From the NCBI GenBank assembly GCA_003485955.1, contig DNHH01000103.1, forward strand, positions 21,903 to 29,339: 7,437 bases of DNA, in the 5' to 3' direction. Positions 6,763-7,437 of the stretch are shown here, piece after piece. Under the pieces are notes generated by a model. It saw nothing but the letters and a program-made list of their open reading frames with translations. It was not told the origin of the DNA and did no database searches. Origin of the DNA: Opitutia bacterium (GTDB lineage Bacteria; Verrucomicrobiota; Verrucomicrobiia; Opitutales; UBA953). How positions within the stretch are numbered: position 1 is the stretch's first letter; each line of letters opens with the position of its first letter. A program made the translations under genes and the position numbers.

Positions 6763-7437
6763 CGAGTGAGGCGGCGAATGGCACGAAGCCGGGCAGAACG
6801 GCTCCGAGGGTTAATTTGAGTTTCAGCTTCTGTCGCCGAGATTGGTTTACGTGTTAGCAACTCAGCTTGAACGACTCGCTGGTCTTGTGTGCGCGAGTCA
6901 TCACGGTCAACAGGACGACCACTCATTTCATTAAAATAACGCTTCACGATCCGGTCTTCCAAAGAGTGAAAAGCAATGACGGCTAACACACCGCCTGTGG
7001 ATAAGGCGGCAAATGCTTTTGGTAGCGCTTCTTCAAGGGCGCCTAATTCATCATTCACCGCGATGCGGATACCTTGAAATGAACGCGTAGCGGGATGATT
7101 CCCACGCGGGCCAGGTGGAGGTGGTGCTGCTTGAGCGATAAGCTCAGCCAGCGATGCGGTACGCGAAAGTTTACCTGTACCCCTTGCTGCGAGTATCGCG
7201 CCGACCACGCGTCGCCAGCGAGGCTCTTCACCATAATCACGAATAGCTTCTTCAATTTCTTCACGGCTAGCCGACTCGAGAAATTCAGCAGCCGAACGCC
7301 CAGACGTGGTATCCATCCGCATATCAGCAGGACCATCATTACGGAAAGAGAAACCGCGTCCTGGCGTATCGAGCTGGTGTGAAGACACCCCTATGTCCAT
7401 CAAAACACCGTCGAAAGACCCCGGGACGCGGTCAAGG
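6759..7437 (-). CDS. rsmH: 16S rRNA (cytosine(1402)-N(4))-methyltransferase RsmH, 5' end cut by window
   Basis: RsmH (formerly MraW) uses S-adenosylmethionine to methylate N4 of C1402 in 16S rRNA at the ribosomal P site. The visible part is 225 residues. The frame is open to base 7437 and reads LDRVPGSFDGVLMDIGVSS at the edge, so about 80-90 N-terminal residues, including the first SAM-binding motif, lie outside. A TTG at 7403-7401 within this frame should not be taken as the start. Family motifs in visible numbering: DIGVSSHQLD (14-23), GRGFSFRNDGPADMRMD (26-42), YGEE (68-71), NHPATRSFQGIRIAVNDEL (113-131), FHSLEDRIVK (156-165) and NPRSRSARLR (209-218). The C-terminal region has no cysteines, unlike the forms with a cysteine-rich stretch before the last motif. 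Its TGA overlaps the ftsL ATG (ATGA). An mraZ gene often precedes rsmH but cannot be judged here. Confidence 0.96.
   Translation of the reverse strand, partial: LDRVPGSFDGVLMDIGVSSHQLDTPGRGFSFRNDGPADMRMDTTSGRSAAEFLESASREEIEEAIRDYGEEPRWRRVVGAILAARGTGKLSRTASLAELIAQAAPPPPGPRGNHPATRSFQGIRIAVNDELGALEEALPKAFAALSTGGVLAVIAFHSLEDRIVKRYFNEMSGRPVDRDDSRTQDQRVVQAELLTRKPISATEAETQINPRSRSARLRAIRRLTR

Larger units (their letters stand above)
1..7437 (-). other. dcw operon segment rsmH-ftsL-ftsI-murE-murF-mraY-murD
   Basis: All seven genes run in one direction. Junctions are ATGA overlaps at 6759-6762 (rsmH/ftsL), 6385-6388 (ftsL/ftsI), 4586-4589 (ftsI/murE) and 607-610 (mraY/murD), and one-base gaps at 3080 (murE/murF) and 1720 (murF/mraY). 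There is no room for a terminator or for a promoter outside coding sequence, and I saw no convincing internal one. The promoter should lie upstream of rsmH or of a preceding mraZ, beyond 7437. Downstream of murD, ftsW, murG and murC would be expected from the usual cluster order; this part is inference. Confidence 0.9.

Noticed and set aside
6759..7403. RsmH starting at TTG 7403
   Set aside because: The frame continues in RsmH-like sequence to the window edge, and a start here would remove the SAM-binding N-terminus, so the gene is cut by the window rather than truncated.
1..7437. A novel defence, mobile or regulatory system
   Set aside because: Every base is accounted for by seven well-known dcw genes with gaps of at most one base. 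I saw no direct or inverted repeat arrays, integrase or transposase sequence, tRNA or CRISPR.

Overview
The window is a piece of a bacterial division and cell wall (dcw) cluster. Seven genes lie on the minus strand with essentially no intergenic DNA. In transcription order, from high to low coordinates, they are rsmH (5' end cut by the window), ftsL, ftsI, murE, murF, mraY and murD (3' end cut). The plus strand shows only shadow reading frames.

Layout: 7437-6759 rsmH (16S rRNA C1402 N4-methyltransferase); 6762-6385 ftsL (small bitopic divisome protein); 6388-4586 ftsI (septal transpeptidase, PBP3 class); 4589-3081 murE (adds the third stem-peptide residue; the DNPR motif points to meso-diaminopimelate); 3079-1721 murF (adds D-Ala-D-Ala); 1719-607 mraY (makes lipid I at the membrane); 610-1 murD (adds D-Glu). 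Four junctions are 4-base ATGA overlaps. The other two have a single G between stop and start (TAAGATG, TGAGATG). The run is therefore almost certainly one operon with translational coupling.

The genes form one pathway. MurD, MurE and MurF build UDP-MurNAc-pentapeptide in the cytoplasm, MraY moves the phospho-MurNAc-pentapeptide onto undecaprenyl phosphate, and FtsI crosslinks the product at the septum with FtsL as a divisome partner. RsmH is a rRNA modification enzyme that by long-standing gene order travels with the cluster.

Organism: a Gram-negative-type bacterium with meso-DAP peptidoglycan, inferred from MurE and the dcw order. My impression from protein style (MraY N-terminus, MurE SYKTTPES segment, RsmH core) is Verrucomicrobiota, perhaps Opitutae. 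This rests on memory of family sequences, not on a search, and the gene order itself is shared with Proteobacteria. Base composition and codon use look even across the window, and all genes look intact, so there is no sign of recent transfer or decay. I found no mobile element, RNA gene, CRISPR array or new system. The points worth a second look are small: the uniform gene junctions, poor Shine-Dalgarno sequences, and local motif variants in MraY.
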